From Henckelia pumila (lineage: Eukaryota > Streptophyta > Magnoliopsida > Lamiales > Gesneriaceae), in assembly GCF_033568475.1 (NCBI RefSeq), contig NW_027331831.1, positions 8,494,001 to 8,558,000 of the forward strand: 64,000 nt of DNA. The letters are read 5' to 3'. The notes below the pieces were generated by a model. The model ran no database searches, was not told where the DNA came from, and saw nothing but the letters and a program-made list of their open reading frames with translations. This document shows, one piece after another, positions 31,235 through 43,448 of this stretch. A program made the position numbers and the translations under genes. How positions within the stretch are numbered: the stretch's first letter is position 1; each line of letters starts with the position of its first letter.

Positions 31235-31378
31235 ATGACTTCAAACGAAGGTTTGAATCAAAAGGATTTTATTTATATGAAATCCTATAAACAAGTTAAT
31301 CTATTCACAATAGATTACTTACGGAAGGTTGTGATTTATGCTCTCAATTTTGAAGAGATAAAGAAAGATGATTTCTAA
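31235..31378 (+). CDS. Small viral ORF (47 aa)
   Basis: The ATG at 31235 opens a 47-codon frame ending at the TAA at 31376-31378. It overlaps the next ORF by 11 bases, which is typical of compact caulimovirid genomes. I recognise no domain. It may be a truncated form of a longer first ORF. Confidence 0.5.
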   Translation: MTSNEGLNQKDFIYMKSYKQVNLFTIDYLRKVVIYALNFEEIKKDDF

Positions 31379-31604
31379 CTCTCAATTTTTAGAGATTACC
31401 CCAGATTCCTCTAAACTCTCCGGAGATCTTAGAGAAATTCAAAAGACGGTACAATATTACAGCAATCAGCTGTATGAAATACCTCGGCAGACTAAAGGAA
31501 TCCTTAAGAAACAAGAAGAAATTCTTGTAACTTTAAAAGATCTTCAAACTAAAATCACAAATCTAGAACAAACTTCTGGTTCTAGAAAAGTAAATACAGT
31601 ATGA
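31368..31604 (+). CDS. Viral ORF, virion-associated or coiled-coil-like (78 aa)
   Basis: The 78-residue product has a C-terminal half rich in Lys, Glu, Leu and Gln with heptad-like spacing (KKQEEILVTLKDLQTKITNL), suggesting a coiled coil. Small coiled-coil virion-associated proteins sit near the front of many caulimovirid genomes; assignment here rests on position and composition only. Confidence 0.5.
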   Translation: MISNSQFLEITPDSSKLSGDLREIQKTVQYYSNQLYEIPRQTKGILKKQEEILVTLKDLQTKITNLEQTSGSRKVNTV

Positions 31605-31738
31605 AGGTTACCACTCTCGTTTGGTACCAAACATTTGTTACATCATAAAGGTAAAACCAAAATGGTTCAAAAAACTTTAATTGATGATGAAATAATGATT
31701 AATCTTATAAAAGCAGTATCAAAGAAAAACACTATCTG

Positions 31739-33139
31739 ATGACTACTTTAGAAAGATTAAATCTCGAGGATCTACAAGATCTTGCGGATTCTTTTGCGAA
31801 TCTCAAGGTAGTAGATCTAAAAATGAATTCCCCCGAGGGTGAACAACCCATAGGGAATCCCCCAAGATATGTGATTAAAACAGAAGAACCACATAGTGAG
31901 TTTCATGTTGGAGAAAATTCACATCCAGCAGGAACCAGATCAAGAAGGAGTAAGATACCACTACATCAAACTCCTTATGGAAAGACTGTTTTAGATCCGA
32001 TACATCCTTATGGGGTTATGTTAAACCTTGATGTTTTGGACTTCAAAAACAGAGAAGATCTTATAGATGATTGGACGTCAGCTATGAGAATAGCAGCAGG
32101 GACATTAGATCTCAATAAATAATGATTCATTAAACTTCTAGAAATGAGTCTAATGGGTTCTGTTAAGATCGCATGGGAGATGAATATGCCAAAAACTAAG
32201 GAATCAATCTTAGCAGGAGAATCCCTCGGTGAGATTGGAGGAAGAAATGCCACCCTATTTAAAGCATAATTCATAGGGGTAGACTATTTCAATAATCAAG
32301 ATACAGAAAAAAAAAAGAAGATATACTCAATCTCTGTATAGCCTCGAGTTACATGATATATGTTTAGTTGATGAATACATTATATTATTCACTAAATACA
32401 GATGAAATTCGGGAGTCGAGAAAAATATAGCTATTCAGCTATTTTTCGCAAAAATGCCAAGTCCCTGGAGATAAATGCTAATTAAAGAATACGTTCCAGG
32501 TAATCTTGATACATTGGCAAGACGCGTCTCATTTTTGAAAGGAAAATTGGCAGAACGGTGCCACATGGCAGCATTACAAAAGATCTACAAGAAAATAAGG
32601 GGTATAGATAAACGTACATCTTTATGTTGTAAAGAAAATGATCTTCCAACGATCATTGGAAACAGATCACAGGGATTTAAAATGAAGAAATTCAGGAATA
32701 ATCCTTATAATAAAAGAATGAAAAGTTCTTGAAAACCAAGAATATTTTGGTCCAAACAAAATGTCAGATCCTATAGATCGGGTAGAAAAAATGGACGTAC
32801 AAGAACATCCTCAGCAACAGGCTCATCACAAAGCAGGGAAAGAACACCATCTAGAAGATCTTTCAGAAGAACTCATACAAGAGCAAGTGAAAGTTTCAAA
32901 GATTGCAACTGCTGGACATGTGGAGCTAGAGGACATATATTTACAAACTGTCCAAAAAACGAAAAAAAATGAGTTAAACTCTTTGAAGCAACGCCGGATA
33001 TGGATGATGCGGTCTTCTTTCAAGATCTAGTCCAAATATATCAATTTGAGGATATCCCCTCAGATGAAAGCATATACGAAGAAGATATGTTGTTTAGCCA
33101 AGAAAAATCTGATGATGAATCAGAATCAGAATCAGAATA
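31739..33139 (+). pseudogene. Viral coat-protein region with zinc finger, interrupted
   Basis: An open part to 32122 is followed by in-frame stops and frame changes at about 32120, 32267, 32338, 32735 and 32970. Near the end, a basic Ser/Arg-rich stretch precedes the CCHC finger CWTCGARGHIFTNC (about 32909-32950). An acidic tail of alternating Ser and Glu ends at 33139. A CCHC finger after a basic region and an acidic tail are hallmarks of caulimovirid coat proteins. Because of the multiple breaks it cannot make an intact product. Confidence 0.8.
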
Positions 33140-33228
33140 AAGAAGAGGTGTTTCGACATGAAACAAATGAGAGTTTGGCTGGGTTCTTTAGTCAAACAAC
33201 TATATCTCATAATACGGTCTAAAGGATT

Positions 33229-34284
33229 ATGAGAGAAAATCCAACGTTACAGAAGTACCAAGGATTTTCGGCAGGACAAGTAGAAAGAGTCTTAGGCAAC
33301 CTAGGACTTAGACAAAGAAGACATCATTTGATTTACAAAGTATCCAGAAGGGAAATGACAATCCCTATGGAGTTAACAAGTAATCAAATAGAGATGCAGT
33401 TAATTCCTTTTGAAGAAATAAGAGAGGAATTGCAAAAGATGAAAAGTGAGGTAGCAAGGACGATGTCTTGGATTCATATTGGAGCAATCCAAATAATGAT
33501 TAAGGCAACTTTTAAGGAAATAATAGATTCACCCATAGATATCATAGTATGTGATAAAATAATGGGGAATATTCAAGATGCTGTACTGGGTACTATCTCA
33601 GGAAATCTTTGTGCAGGAAAAATTATAGGAGTTATTTATCCAAGAATAGCCTACAATTTAGCTGACAGGGACTTTAGTCGAGCCTTGATGTTGCATCAAA
33701 ACTTCAAGGAAAAAAGACTAATGAAGGAAGATAATAGACCATATTCTATTACATATCAAATTTCATATGCTCTTTCTAATACTCATCATTCTGAATTATT
33801 TATTAGAAATGAGTTCATTGAAATTCCAGAGATCTTTGGGAAAGTTGCTCAAACAATATACCCGGAAAGAATCGAGTTTCCTTTAACTCAGGAAACAGAC
33901 ATCCAAATTCAAGACATGTTAGTTCTATATAGAGACCTTAAAATAGAACCCCGAAGATTATCTTTCCAAGAAAACCGAATGACAAGTAGGAGATGGGACA
34001 AATCTCCTATTCAATAAATTCCGCCAGAAGAAAAAGAGTTTTCTATAATAGAAAAAATTAGATCTCCAGAAGGATGGAAAGAAGTGAAAATAGTATTCGA
34101 AATTACAAATCATCGGAACCAGTTCCCTTGTAACTCGATTTACTATTTGGAACAACATGAAAAAGGAACTTACCAAGGAGTGATAAATATTGGAGAATTG
34201 GAAGTTCAAATCTGGAGAATTCCAGGAAAAGAAGTGGATCAGCTCATTCTTGGTCTAGAGTTCTTGGAGGATCACAAACCATGA
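33229..34284 (+). pseudogene. Viral movement protein (30K superfamily)
   Basis: A 262-codon frame (33229-34017) shows the SWIHIGAIQI segment, then a hydrophobic beta-rich core and NLADRDFSRAL, as in caulimovirid 30K-type cell-to-cell movement proteins. A stop at 34015-34017 interrupts it, and the same frame continues as related sequence to 34284. The homologous protein forms tubules at plasmodesmata. The in-frame stop suggests a truncated product. Confidence 0.75.
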
Positions 34285-34356
34285 AAACGCCTTTAAAAGG
34301 GAATAGAGTTCATGGCAAAAGAAAAGACTTTGAGGATTCAATAAGAATTCTACAAG

Positions 34357-34620
34357 ATGAAAAACCAAGAGAATCGGATAAGGGAAAATCTCTTAATCAA
34401 ATTCGAGAACTCTGTTCACAAACAGAGAAAGAATCAACTTTTGAGATTAGTAAATCATGAGCATGATTTACTAGAATGCATTGAAGAAGTAGAAAAGAGT
34501 TACAATACTCTACCTACTGAGGCCTTAGAAGTATTAAGGCAAAATAGTCTTAATCGGATTACTGAGTTACAATGCAGTTTACTAAAAATGGCAGGACCAT
34601 TTAGTAATCCCTTTAAGTAA
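34357..34620 (+). pseudogene. Viral linker ORF upstream of protease
   Basis: An 87-codon frame is rich in Glu, Leu and Asn and has no domain I recognise. It lies between the movement protein and protease frames and overlaps neither. It may be the N-terminal part of the polymerase polyprotein after a frameshift. Confidence 0.4.
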
Positions 34621-34621
34621 A

Positions 34622-35182
34622 ATGACAACAAGTCCTTTCTCCATCTATATTTCAATTGGGATGTTATACGAACAATATAAGGCTGAATACTTTGCAGCTT
34701 ATATTGACTCGGGAGCAGGAATTTGTACAGCAAAAAGAGGAGTCTTTCCTGAAGAATGTGAAGAGGACTTGCCAAAAATTGTTGGACGAGATTTCTCTCG
34801 AATAATTTTAATTTTTTGCAAAGGAATAAAACAAGCAGAAATCCTTGTCAGAGGAGCAGGTCAAACACCTTGGTACAAGGTAAAGACACCACCAATCTAT
34901 TTCCATGATACATGAGCTGATATCCTGTTAGGAAATAACTTCTTACAAATGTTTAAGAAGTACACACAAGACAATGAGTCAAGAAGACTTATGTTCACTA
35001 CAATTTGTGATCATAAAATTATCGTTCAAAGACTCAAGGTTGCTTTTTATCGACAATTGCCGATAATATTTTGCAGCCAGCGTGGTGATAAAGGACAACT
35101 TTTTCACCCAAAAATGAAAGATCCAAGAAGGTTTGGAGAAATCATGTTGAAAATAACAACAGAACAAAAACTCCAAACATAG
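34622..35182 (+). pseudogene. Viral aspartic protease domain
   Basis: The retropepsin-like motif YIDSGAGICTAKRG is at about 34699-34740, and DILLGNNFL follows near 34921-34945. A stop at 34913-34915 splits the domain between these two motifs. In intact caulimovirids this domain is fused to RT; here it is separated by further stops up to 35303. Confidence 0.75.
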
Positions 35183-35303
35183 GATATGGAGCTTCTCAAG
35201 GTAACTCTAAATCACAGAGATATAGAATTAGAAAATAAGGTATCCCTTGAGATGTCAAAAAGAGACTCAAAGAAAGTTATAATGAGCATCCTTTGACATG
35301 GTG

Positions 35304-36645
35304 AGATAAAAATCAACTCAAAGTCAGCCTTAGTCTAAAGGAAGGCAAAGAGTATGAATTCGTCAGATATAAGCCTATCCCGATGAACATAACAGATCAA
35401 AGGGATATGAGAATGATTATCAAGGAACATTTGGACCTTGATCTAATCAAAGAAGGAGTTTTATCATATAGCAGCCCAGGTTTTCTGGTCAAAAATCATG
35501 GTGAAATAAAAAGAGGGAAACCCAGGTTAGTTATTAACTACCAAGGTATTAATAAAATCCTGGAGTTTGATGAGTACTTCATACCTAGTAGAGAACACCT
35601 AATTAGCTGTGTACGAAATGCTAGAGTGTTCTCAAAATTTGATTGTAAGTCTGGATTTTACCAGATTCGAATGAAAGAAGGCAGTAAGAAATTCACAGCC
35701 TTCTCTACTCCACAAGGACACTATATTTGGAAAGTTATGTCTATGGGATTGGCCAATGCACCCCAAATATTTCAAAGAAATATGGATAATTTTTTTAAAG
35801 ATTATTTTAACTTTATGTTTGTTTATATTGATGATATTCTTATAGCATCAAAAAACATAGACGAACATGTTAAACACTTAAAGATTTTCTCTAAAATTTG
35901 TAAACAAGAATTACTGGTTTTATCTGAAAAGAAAGCAGTCATAGCAACAAGGAAAATTGAATTCCTTGGTATTGAGATTGATGAAACTGAAATAATTCTA
36001 CAACCCTATATTGTGGAAAAGGTAAAGAATTTTTCAGATAAACTCAAAGATGTAAAACAACTCCAGAGTTTTCTAAGAGTAGTTAATTTTGCAGGGATGT
36101 TCATAAACAACCTAGCAATGTACAGAAAGGTATTCAGTCCTTTGTTAAAAAAGGATGCCAGGTTTATATGGACCGATGACCATACTAAAAGGGTAAACCA
36201 ATTAAAGGAGATATGTAAGAATCTCTCCAAAATGACTATACCCGTAGATGAAGATGATCTGGTATTATTCACGGATGCCAGTGACGAATGGTGGGCTGCA
36301 GTCCTTACCAAGATTACCCCGGATGGAGAAATACCATGCAGATACTGTAGTGGTCTTTTTTCAGAATCTGAGATCATCAGATGGCATATCAACGAGAAGG
36401 AATTTTATGCAGTTAAAAGGGCTTTTGAAAAATGGCCATTATTTTTACTTGCTAAAAAATTCACGCTGAAGGTTGATAACACCCAGGTAAAAGTTTTCTT
36501 AAGAAATAAGACTGAATCCAAACCTGAGAAAGCTAGGTTATTAAGATGGCAAGCATTATGTCAAAATTATATTTTTGATATTGTTATTATTAAATCTCAT
36601 GAAAATATTCTTGCTGATTTCTTAACAAGAGATGGAAGGCAGTGA
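35304..36645 (+). pseudogene. Viral reverse transcriptase and RNase H, mostly open
   Basis: The frame is open from about 35304, with the first ATG at 35383, to 36645. RT motifs include FDCKSGFYQI and the catalytic YIDDIL (about 35824-35841). RNase H keeps the acidic residues in TDASDEWW, NEKEFYAV and VDNTQ, and ILADFLTRDG at the end. The CRYCSG and WPLFLLAKKF text matches caulimovirid, not Ty3, RNase H. This is the best preserved part of the copy, but the upstream polyprotein is broken, so I class it as part of a dead element. Confidence 0.88.
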
Positions 36646-37925
36646 CGTGGATTCCATCATGAAAATGCAGAGGCATCTCAGGGAACACCTTTGGTTGCTT
36701 CAAACTGAGTTCAATCAGTTAGTCATTAATGCTGAAATGGTTGTCAGGTTACAGCAAGCTGATCGGATCAAATTATCTAATCGTATTACTGGATGTATGC
36801 AGGAAATGATAAAATCATTGGTTTTACAAGAAGAAAAAATACAGCCACTGGTTGTAGAACAAAAGGTTGAGGATTTCAAAACCCAAGAAACAAGTGATAA
36901 TCTATCATCAGCTTTTGATGAATTGGATGAAGCAACAATTGATGAGAAAAACTCATCAAGTCAACCCTCCGCCTCTGGGGTAAAAGAGGAAGAGATCAAT
37001 CTTAGGCCCAACACTGACAAGGGTAAATCTAAGATTGATACTAATTCAGCTATTATTTCTCCATTCCAGGTTTATCAACAGAAGTGGGAGAAATTATAGA
37101 CAAGGAGTGAAATCAATCCGAACACTTGCAGGGTTGATGTTGCAGGAATATATCCAAGGGTTTGGCTAAAAAACAATGTCAATCATAAGGATGTAAAGCT
37201 CTGGTATGAATTTGGGGCTTTGGCCTCAGTTTATACAACGTCGCCAAGTCTCCCGGAGATATCACAGTTACCAAAATGGATCCAGGAAGCAGTTCAAGAA
37301 ACATGGGCAAATAATGATCATTTGTCCAGAGGAGATGTGCTAGAATTATATTTCTTTAGTGCAGCTCCAGAACCAATAGGAAAAGGATTTCGAACCCTTT
37401 CATTTCATCAAGCTAAGGAGACCTGATATGACGAGCCATAAATTTATCAAGGATCCTAAAGCTGAAGAAATACCCTTGGTGTCCACTTTTGGAGAAAATG
37501 AAATCTCAATCAGAAGGGCATGGGGTATTTGGGTCTGTCTCACCGAGATGGAAAAAGTCAAATTTCCGTTCAAATTCTACCAGAATTCTGTGAATGGATC
37601 GTTCCTGTTAAAAACAATAACAGGAAAAACTACGGCTTTCGCGGAAAAACTCTTCGAAAAGAAGAGAAACGTTTTGTGGAAAAACAAGCTGCCGGGGAGT
37701 AAAGAAACTCGCCGAAAATTTTGTAACATGGCTCACATAGGAAGATGGTCAGAGGTTATCTGCCCAGAATGTCCTGATCAGAAGGAGCCAGAGTTCGGAA
37801 AAACATTCAGACCCCGAACGGATCGAAAAGATTTTTTCGAGACAAGCAAAGGTGGACAGGAACCACCAAAGATGCGTTTTTTCAGGGGACCACTGCAAAA
37901 GCAGAAGATGCCCCGACAAGAATAA
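36632..37925 (+). pseudogene. Viral transactivator-like region (ORF VI/TAV type), interrupted
   Basis: It overlaps the end of the RT frame by 14 bases. A first frame (36632-37426) contains one in-frame stop at 37097-37099. The part after it has FGALASVYTTSPSLPEIS, similar to the short conserved core I recall from caulimovirid transactivators. A second frame (37428-37925) carries a basic region and a CPECP Cys motif. Position after RT and before the promoter fits this gene. The assignment is moderate because the family is poorly conserved. Confidence 0.6.
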
Positions 37926-37989
37926 AGAAGACATGTGAGGAGGATAGATCCAAAAGAAAAAGGACGACATGTGACTCCTCCACCAACAA

Positions 37990-38150
37990 ACGATGTCATC
38001 AATAATGACATAACAGGACAAGATGGATAACGAGTGATTCATCCACTAGCTAAATATGCCATTAATAATGGCATAGAAGGACAAGACAAACAACTGTAAG
38101 ATTCCCTGAAGTTTCTCGGTGAAACGAGTGGAACCTCATCTATAAATACA
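37990..38150 (+). promoter_or_regulatory. Probable pararetroviral pregenomic promoter
   Basis: TATAAATACA at 38141-38150 is preceded by two related blocks about 63 bp apart: TCATCAATAATGACATAACA (about 37996) and a block with GCCATTAATAATGGCAT (about 38058). Each holds a short palindrome and is followed by AGGACAAGA. About 540 bp of leader-like sequence with short ATGs follows. No start site can be proven from sequence. Confidence 0.55.
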
Positions 38151-38690
38151 AGCGTTTAAGGAAGCTGAAGATATAGATCATTCCCTTCAGTTTTCTTACA
38201 AATAAATTGTTGTAATATTTCTCTTTCTAAGATTGTAATAAGTTTTCTTTTTATGTATTTCAAGAAAAAAGCTACTATGAGTAGCTAAACAAGTTGTCTT
38301 CTCCTCTTCAAAGGAGTTGATTTATGTAATAATATTATGTCTGAATAATTTTTCTAAAGTCTCTTGTTCTTTCATGCTCATATTTTATAATTAAATTCAT
38401 ATATCATACGCCTTAAGGTAGAAAACGAATTAAGGTTGTGCTGGGTGTCGTTGAAGGAGCTTGTGCAGAAACCATCTGTTGCGACTGCGTGATTGGAGTG
38501 TTAGGAGCACTTCGTAAAACTCGGTAGGTATGACCCGACGACACTATGGTCAAAGAGATTTTTGAATTTAATTCATCTTACGGAAGCATGTTGGAATCTA
38601 ATCCAGAGTATATCGGCTGGAAACCTTGCGTAACCGATAGATCTGCTTGGCCTAAACTGGTTCGATAGGTAAAACAATGCCACGTACAAA

Positions 38691-39951
38691 GGATTAAATG
38701 TTAAACACTTTGTTAAGACAAATTTGGGGACCACTAGGGAGTTGAAACAAAAAAATTTGAGTGTAGGGAGTTAAGAGAAAGAAATGTTTGAGTTTGGGGA
38801 TTTTAAAATAATTTGCCCATTAATTGATCTACTTAACAAAATAAAATAATATCTATATATACATGTATATATTATTATATTACTAATAAAATAATGCACG
38901 CAATAACAAAAAACATAGAAATTACATTTTAGATGAGACAAGTTATATTTAATGGGGGAGTGCACAATAACAATCAACGTGATTTTATAAGAAAAGTTAT
39001 ATTTTAGAAGAAATAAGTTATATTTAGTTAGTGGGGAGTGGATAGTTAGCTTACATGTGGAAAAAAAAAAAGAGAAAAGAGGGGTAAAGTGAGAAAGAAA
39101 AGATGGTGTCCTCAAGAAACGGTTTTTCTATCATGCTCAAATATTATAAAATAGTAGAGAATAGTAGATATTATATTTATATTTATATTTGTATTATATT
39201 TATATTTACTATATACTGTGGTATGTTACTTAGTGAGATTAATTATACATAGATAAATAATACTAAGACTATTAAACTACTTTTATAGGATGTTAAATAA
39301 TGATAGATAAACAATCGCATGTTTACTTTGACGGATCAATTAGTGATTGATATTATGATTAAGTGACGAGTTAAAATTTTGACTTTTACTTATAATATAT
39401 AATCTTATTTTTAGTTTGTATTTGTAAAATTGAGATTGTGATTTTTATTGAAAATATACATTATTATTAATTCACATGTAAATTATTTTAATTGACCCAA
39501 ATTATTTAGTATAAATATTAATTATTTAAAAAAAACTATAAATTGAGTTAAAAAAAAAGTTGTCCATGAATAAGGATAAAATCCAATGAAATGTATTAAT
39601 CATATCTTAAATTATTATAATTTTTATTCATATTTTATAATTTTTTTAAAAAAAATTCATATATTAAAATAAAATGAAATGTATTAAACATATCTTCAAG
39701 TATTTGAAATTTATATTCATGTTTTATAATTTTTTTAAATGGGGTTTTCATATATTTTTTTTTTTGAAGTAAAGAATATTGATGTAATTTTTTTCAATTA
39801 AAAACATAATTTGTTAAAAATGATTATTTATCACATCATTTATTTGTGACAAATCAATAAGATTTTAATTTTAAATTAGGTAAATAAGGATGAACTTTAT
39901 GAGTTAATATTGGCCCTAAAAAAGCAAGTAAACATGAGATTGATAAGATTA
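38691..39951. other. AT-rich spacer
   Basis: I see no coding region, inverted-end element or RNA gene here. The exact right border of the viral copy lies somewhere near its start. Confidence 0.4.
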
Positions 39952-39960
39952 TTAATATAA

Positions 39961-40924
39961 GGACATTGATATTTACACTCCACTTTTTGTTAAATGAACT
40001 TCATATTTAATTCTTATAACATAAATTGTCAATGATACCCTTGCATGATTATTATATTTCAAGTATATATATTAATGATGGAATCATGGAAGTTCAAGTA
40101 CAATATATGTTTCTCGTTTAAAAATTAAAAAAATTAAATTACCATAATTTTCTATCATGTAACTTAAAAATATAAATACATTTTTTAATTTTAATATTTC
40201 ATAATATTTTTATATTTTATCCCAAATCTTTAACAGAGTGTGCAAATTATAGTTAGTTGTTTTTATAAATACTTAAAATTTTAGGAGTAAAAACTGTGGA
40301 GTAAAATAAAACTTTAATTAAAATATGAAATTAAAATTTTTTATTTTAATATTAGTTTAATTTTTTTGGCAAAATTTATAGCGATAAACTCTATAATTTT
40401 AATAAAATATATTGTGATACTATTCATTTGACATGATCATTTTTTATTGGAAAAAATATTTGCACAAAATATATTAACTATTCAGATAAATTTTTATTTA
40501 GTTTTAAAATATAAATTTATTTTATAATATAACCTGTGATTACTTGAAAATTTTATTTTTTTAAAATTTAGAATAAAAATATTATTGTGGATACGATATT
40601 AAAGTATGGGAATGAAATATAACTTGATTGGAAAAACTTAAAATAAGAAAAATATTAAAATTAAAAAAGTAACAAATCGGTAAAAAAAAAAAAAACCAAA
40701 ACAAATTCAAAATTAACAATGGTTTAATGAATTATGTAAATTTTTTTCTAATTTTTTAGATATTTTTATGCAAATTTTTTAAGTAACTTATTTTAAGAAT
40801 TAAGATAATCAGTAAATTTACTCAAAATAGAATAATAAATGAAAGGGTATCATTGTCATTATATACAATAAAAATTAAAGATGGATTTTATTTAACAAAA
40901 ATTGGAGTGTAAATATCAATCCCC
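39961..40924. mobile_element. Non-autonomous Mutator-like element with perfect 9-bp duplication
   Basis: The ends GGACATTGATATTTACACTC (left) and GAGTGTAAATATCAATCCCC (right) are inverted repeats, and the similarity extends about 85 bp inward. TTAATATAA is present on both sides (39952-39960 and 40925-40933) without mismatch. The interior is AT-rich and non-coding. Long TIRs plus a 9-bp duplication fit Mutator. Confidence 0.8.
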
Positions 40925-41461
40925 TTAATATAATCTTATACTTATCATAGCAAGTAAACGCAGCCTATATATAAAACAAGGTCACTTTAGTGGTCTATTG
41001 GCATGCTTACTTTTAATTTTTTTCATAAAAAAACCCCACAAAATTATCAAATTGCAAAAAAATATTTAAATAAAATACTTGAAAAAAAAATTTATATTAT
41101 ATATACACAAAACATAATATTTGTATATAATATTACACACGCAATTCGTGTGCGGTGCGCCTAGTATTATATTATGTAATAAAATATATAAGATAATATT
41201 TTTTAAAAAAACGACTAACATGTAATTGGGTTTTAAAACGAATCATAACATTGACGGATCTACAAAGTACAAACAGATTTTTTGATGCGATTTTGTTAAG
41301 CTTTCAATTTAAAAATTACCATGAGACAATCAGATATTTGTAACGATAAGATTAGTGAGGGGACTTCGAGGATATCCTCTGCAGTTTTCAAGTTTCATGA
41401 TTGGGCCACGTTCAATTTTCATATGGTCTCACGGAAAAATTGTGGGTCCAATATGAAAATT

Positions 41462-42874
41462 TATAGTGACCCTGCATTGAATCACATACTACCTGAAAAC
41501 TATAGCATGCATTAATCTTAATTAAAATATAAACACTTAACAGAGTAAAACGTGCGAAAACATAACCATAATTTACATAACAGACTTAGTACAAAGCCTA
41601 ATTCAGTAGTGATACAACCATATCGAAATAACTTAAAGTAAACATTATACAGCTATATCGAATCCTGTTGTATAAAAGGCGACATACCCCGTGGAATGGG
41701 GTGTTCAAAATAATAACTAGGACGTGAGCGATTAACGCCCAGTACATAAACATGAGTAAATATATGTATATGTTGCATGCAATCGTGATAACTAGTAACG
41801 AGTCATCTAACAAGTCATGCTCAGTACATGCATCACATGAGTGTTGTAAACTCGCAGATCAACCTCTGGGTACAACCACACTCGTTTAATACACCGGAGT
41901 AATCAGACATACATGTCCCCACCGTCGCGGTACTCCCAGTGACAGACAATATACAAGTATAGAGCTGAGCGGCTCTATAATCAAGATATATCAAGGTAAA
42001 GGCTCAACGTGTATGTGCACATAACATATGAATATGAAAAGCGGTAAAACATATATCATGCCACATAATAATGCCAAGAAAATGCAACATATAAACATAT
42101 ATACTCGCTGGCAATCTCATTCAATGTGTACGTACCTCTAGGCTAGTTTCAGTCTTAGTAGGACCTAGGTTCCAAACTAATATTCAAAAGTTCATTGTAT
42201 CACTACACAAGTTCTATAAGCCTTAACTAAACTAATAAGTACTCCCAAAACTTAATAAGGTTCCCGGACCATACCTTCGTCCGTTGTAAGCCCTTTGGAA
42301 TCGCTCGTTCTGGAGGACTATAACAACACCTTTGTTATTCCAGAATCTCTCTATTAACTGATAAGGCCCTCAAATGTATACCTCACACTATATATAACTG
42401 AAGAAAGAAAACTCGGAATTCTTATTTCAAAATGAATTATGAAGACCCCTATTTATAGGCCAAAGTTCGGCCAAGTTCGGAGCTTTCGAACTCGGGTTCG
42501 GAGCGTCCGATCCAACTCAATGCTTGCTTGTGTGACACGTTGGGTTAGGAGCATCCGAAGTCAGGATCGGACCATCTGAACTGCTCTATGTCCGACACTT
42601 GTCAAAACTCAAGGCTGTCATTGTGCATTGTTGGCTGAAGGAGTTCGGACCATTCGAACAGGGTTCGGATCGTCCGATCGTGCCTTAACTCCGAAGTAAA
42701 TACGCTCATCATCGGAGCTTCCGATTCACAGGGTTCGGGTCGTCCGATCCTGACCAAACTTAGGAAGTTCAATTCTTGCTTGTAAAGCCCAATTCAGACT
42801 TTGAATTGGATAAATACTAACCCTTAATCATGTTTAACGTATTATTATCTTAAAATGAAATCTGGGTTACTACA
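41462..42874. mobile_element. Solo LTR (1413 bp)
   Basis: The left end TATAGTGACCC and right end GGGTTACTACA are partial inverted repeats. AAATT flanks both sides (41457-41461 and 42875-42879). The usual TG start reads TA. The right half carries several short palindromic motifs of the form TTCGGAnnnnTCCGA (about 42466-42760). There is no coding sequence. Orientation cannot be fixed. Confidence 0.75.
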
Positions 42875-43448
42875 AAATTGATCGAACAAGGCCATGGAAA
42901 TACAGAGTGGGTATTACCTATTCTTTGGGGTAGAAAGACCTCATCGGTAGATGAATGATCAATTACGGTGCGATCTTTCATTTCAAAAAAATGAGGAAAT
43001 AAAAAATGTATGTAATATGTTCGAGTGTGTTTCTATCCATATATTATATTAACCAGTACTCGGATGCATGTTTTGTGTATTTGTATATTATATTTTTTAA
43101 CAAACAAAAATGGTGAAATAAAAAAAATACAAAAATAACTTCGTATATAAATATCAATCAAATGACAAAAAAAAATAGATGTGACATTTCCGTAATTAAA
43201 TATCTATCAAAAGACAAAAAGTAGGTGGACATATCAATGCACCAAAATTTTCCTTCTAGCTTAATATAGTATTAAATTAAATTATAGTAAGTTTGTCAAT
43301 TGAATGATGGATCATAGACCATGACAGTAAAATATCTCAAATTTAATAATATAATATATATAATAAATAAACTCACAAAATTAAATATTGATTAACAAAT
43401 ATAATATAGGAATATTTCATGCTACGTATGAGGGCACTAACCCATTAT

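Larger units (their letters stand above)
31146..38690 (+). mobile_element. Endogenous caulimovirid (pararetrovirus) copy, broken
   Basis: The region starts with a tRNA-Met-type primer site and carries, all on the plus strand, closely packed or overlapping ORFs: two small ORFs, a coat-protein region with zinc finger, a movement protein, a protease, RT-RNase H and a transactivator-like region. A TATA promoter and a long leader follow. There is no LTR, integrase or terminal repeat. This is the signature of a Caulimoviridae genome in linear form. The order coat protein then movement protein, with a transactivator at the end, is what I recall for Cavemovirus/Solendovirus rather than Badnavirus or Petuvirus; that placement is inference. 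Frameshifts and stops in several ORFs mark an old integrated copy. The outer borders are not defined by repeats. Confidence 0.9.
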
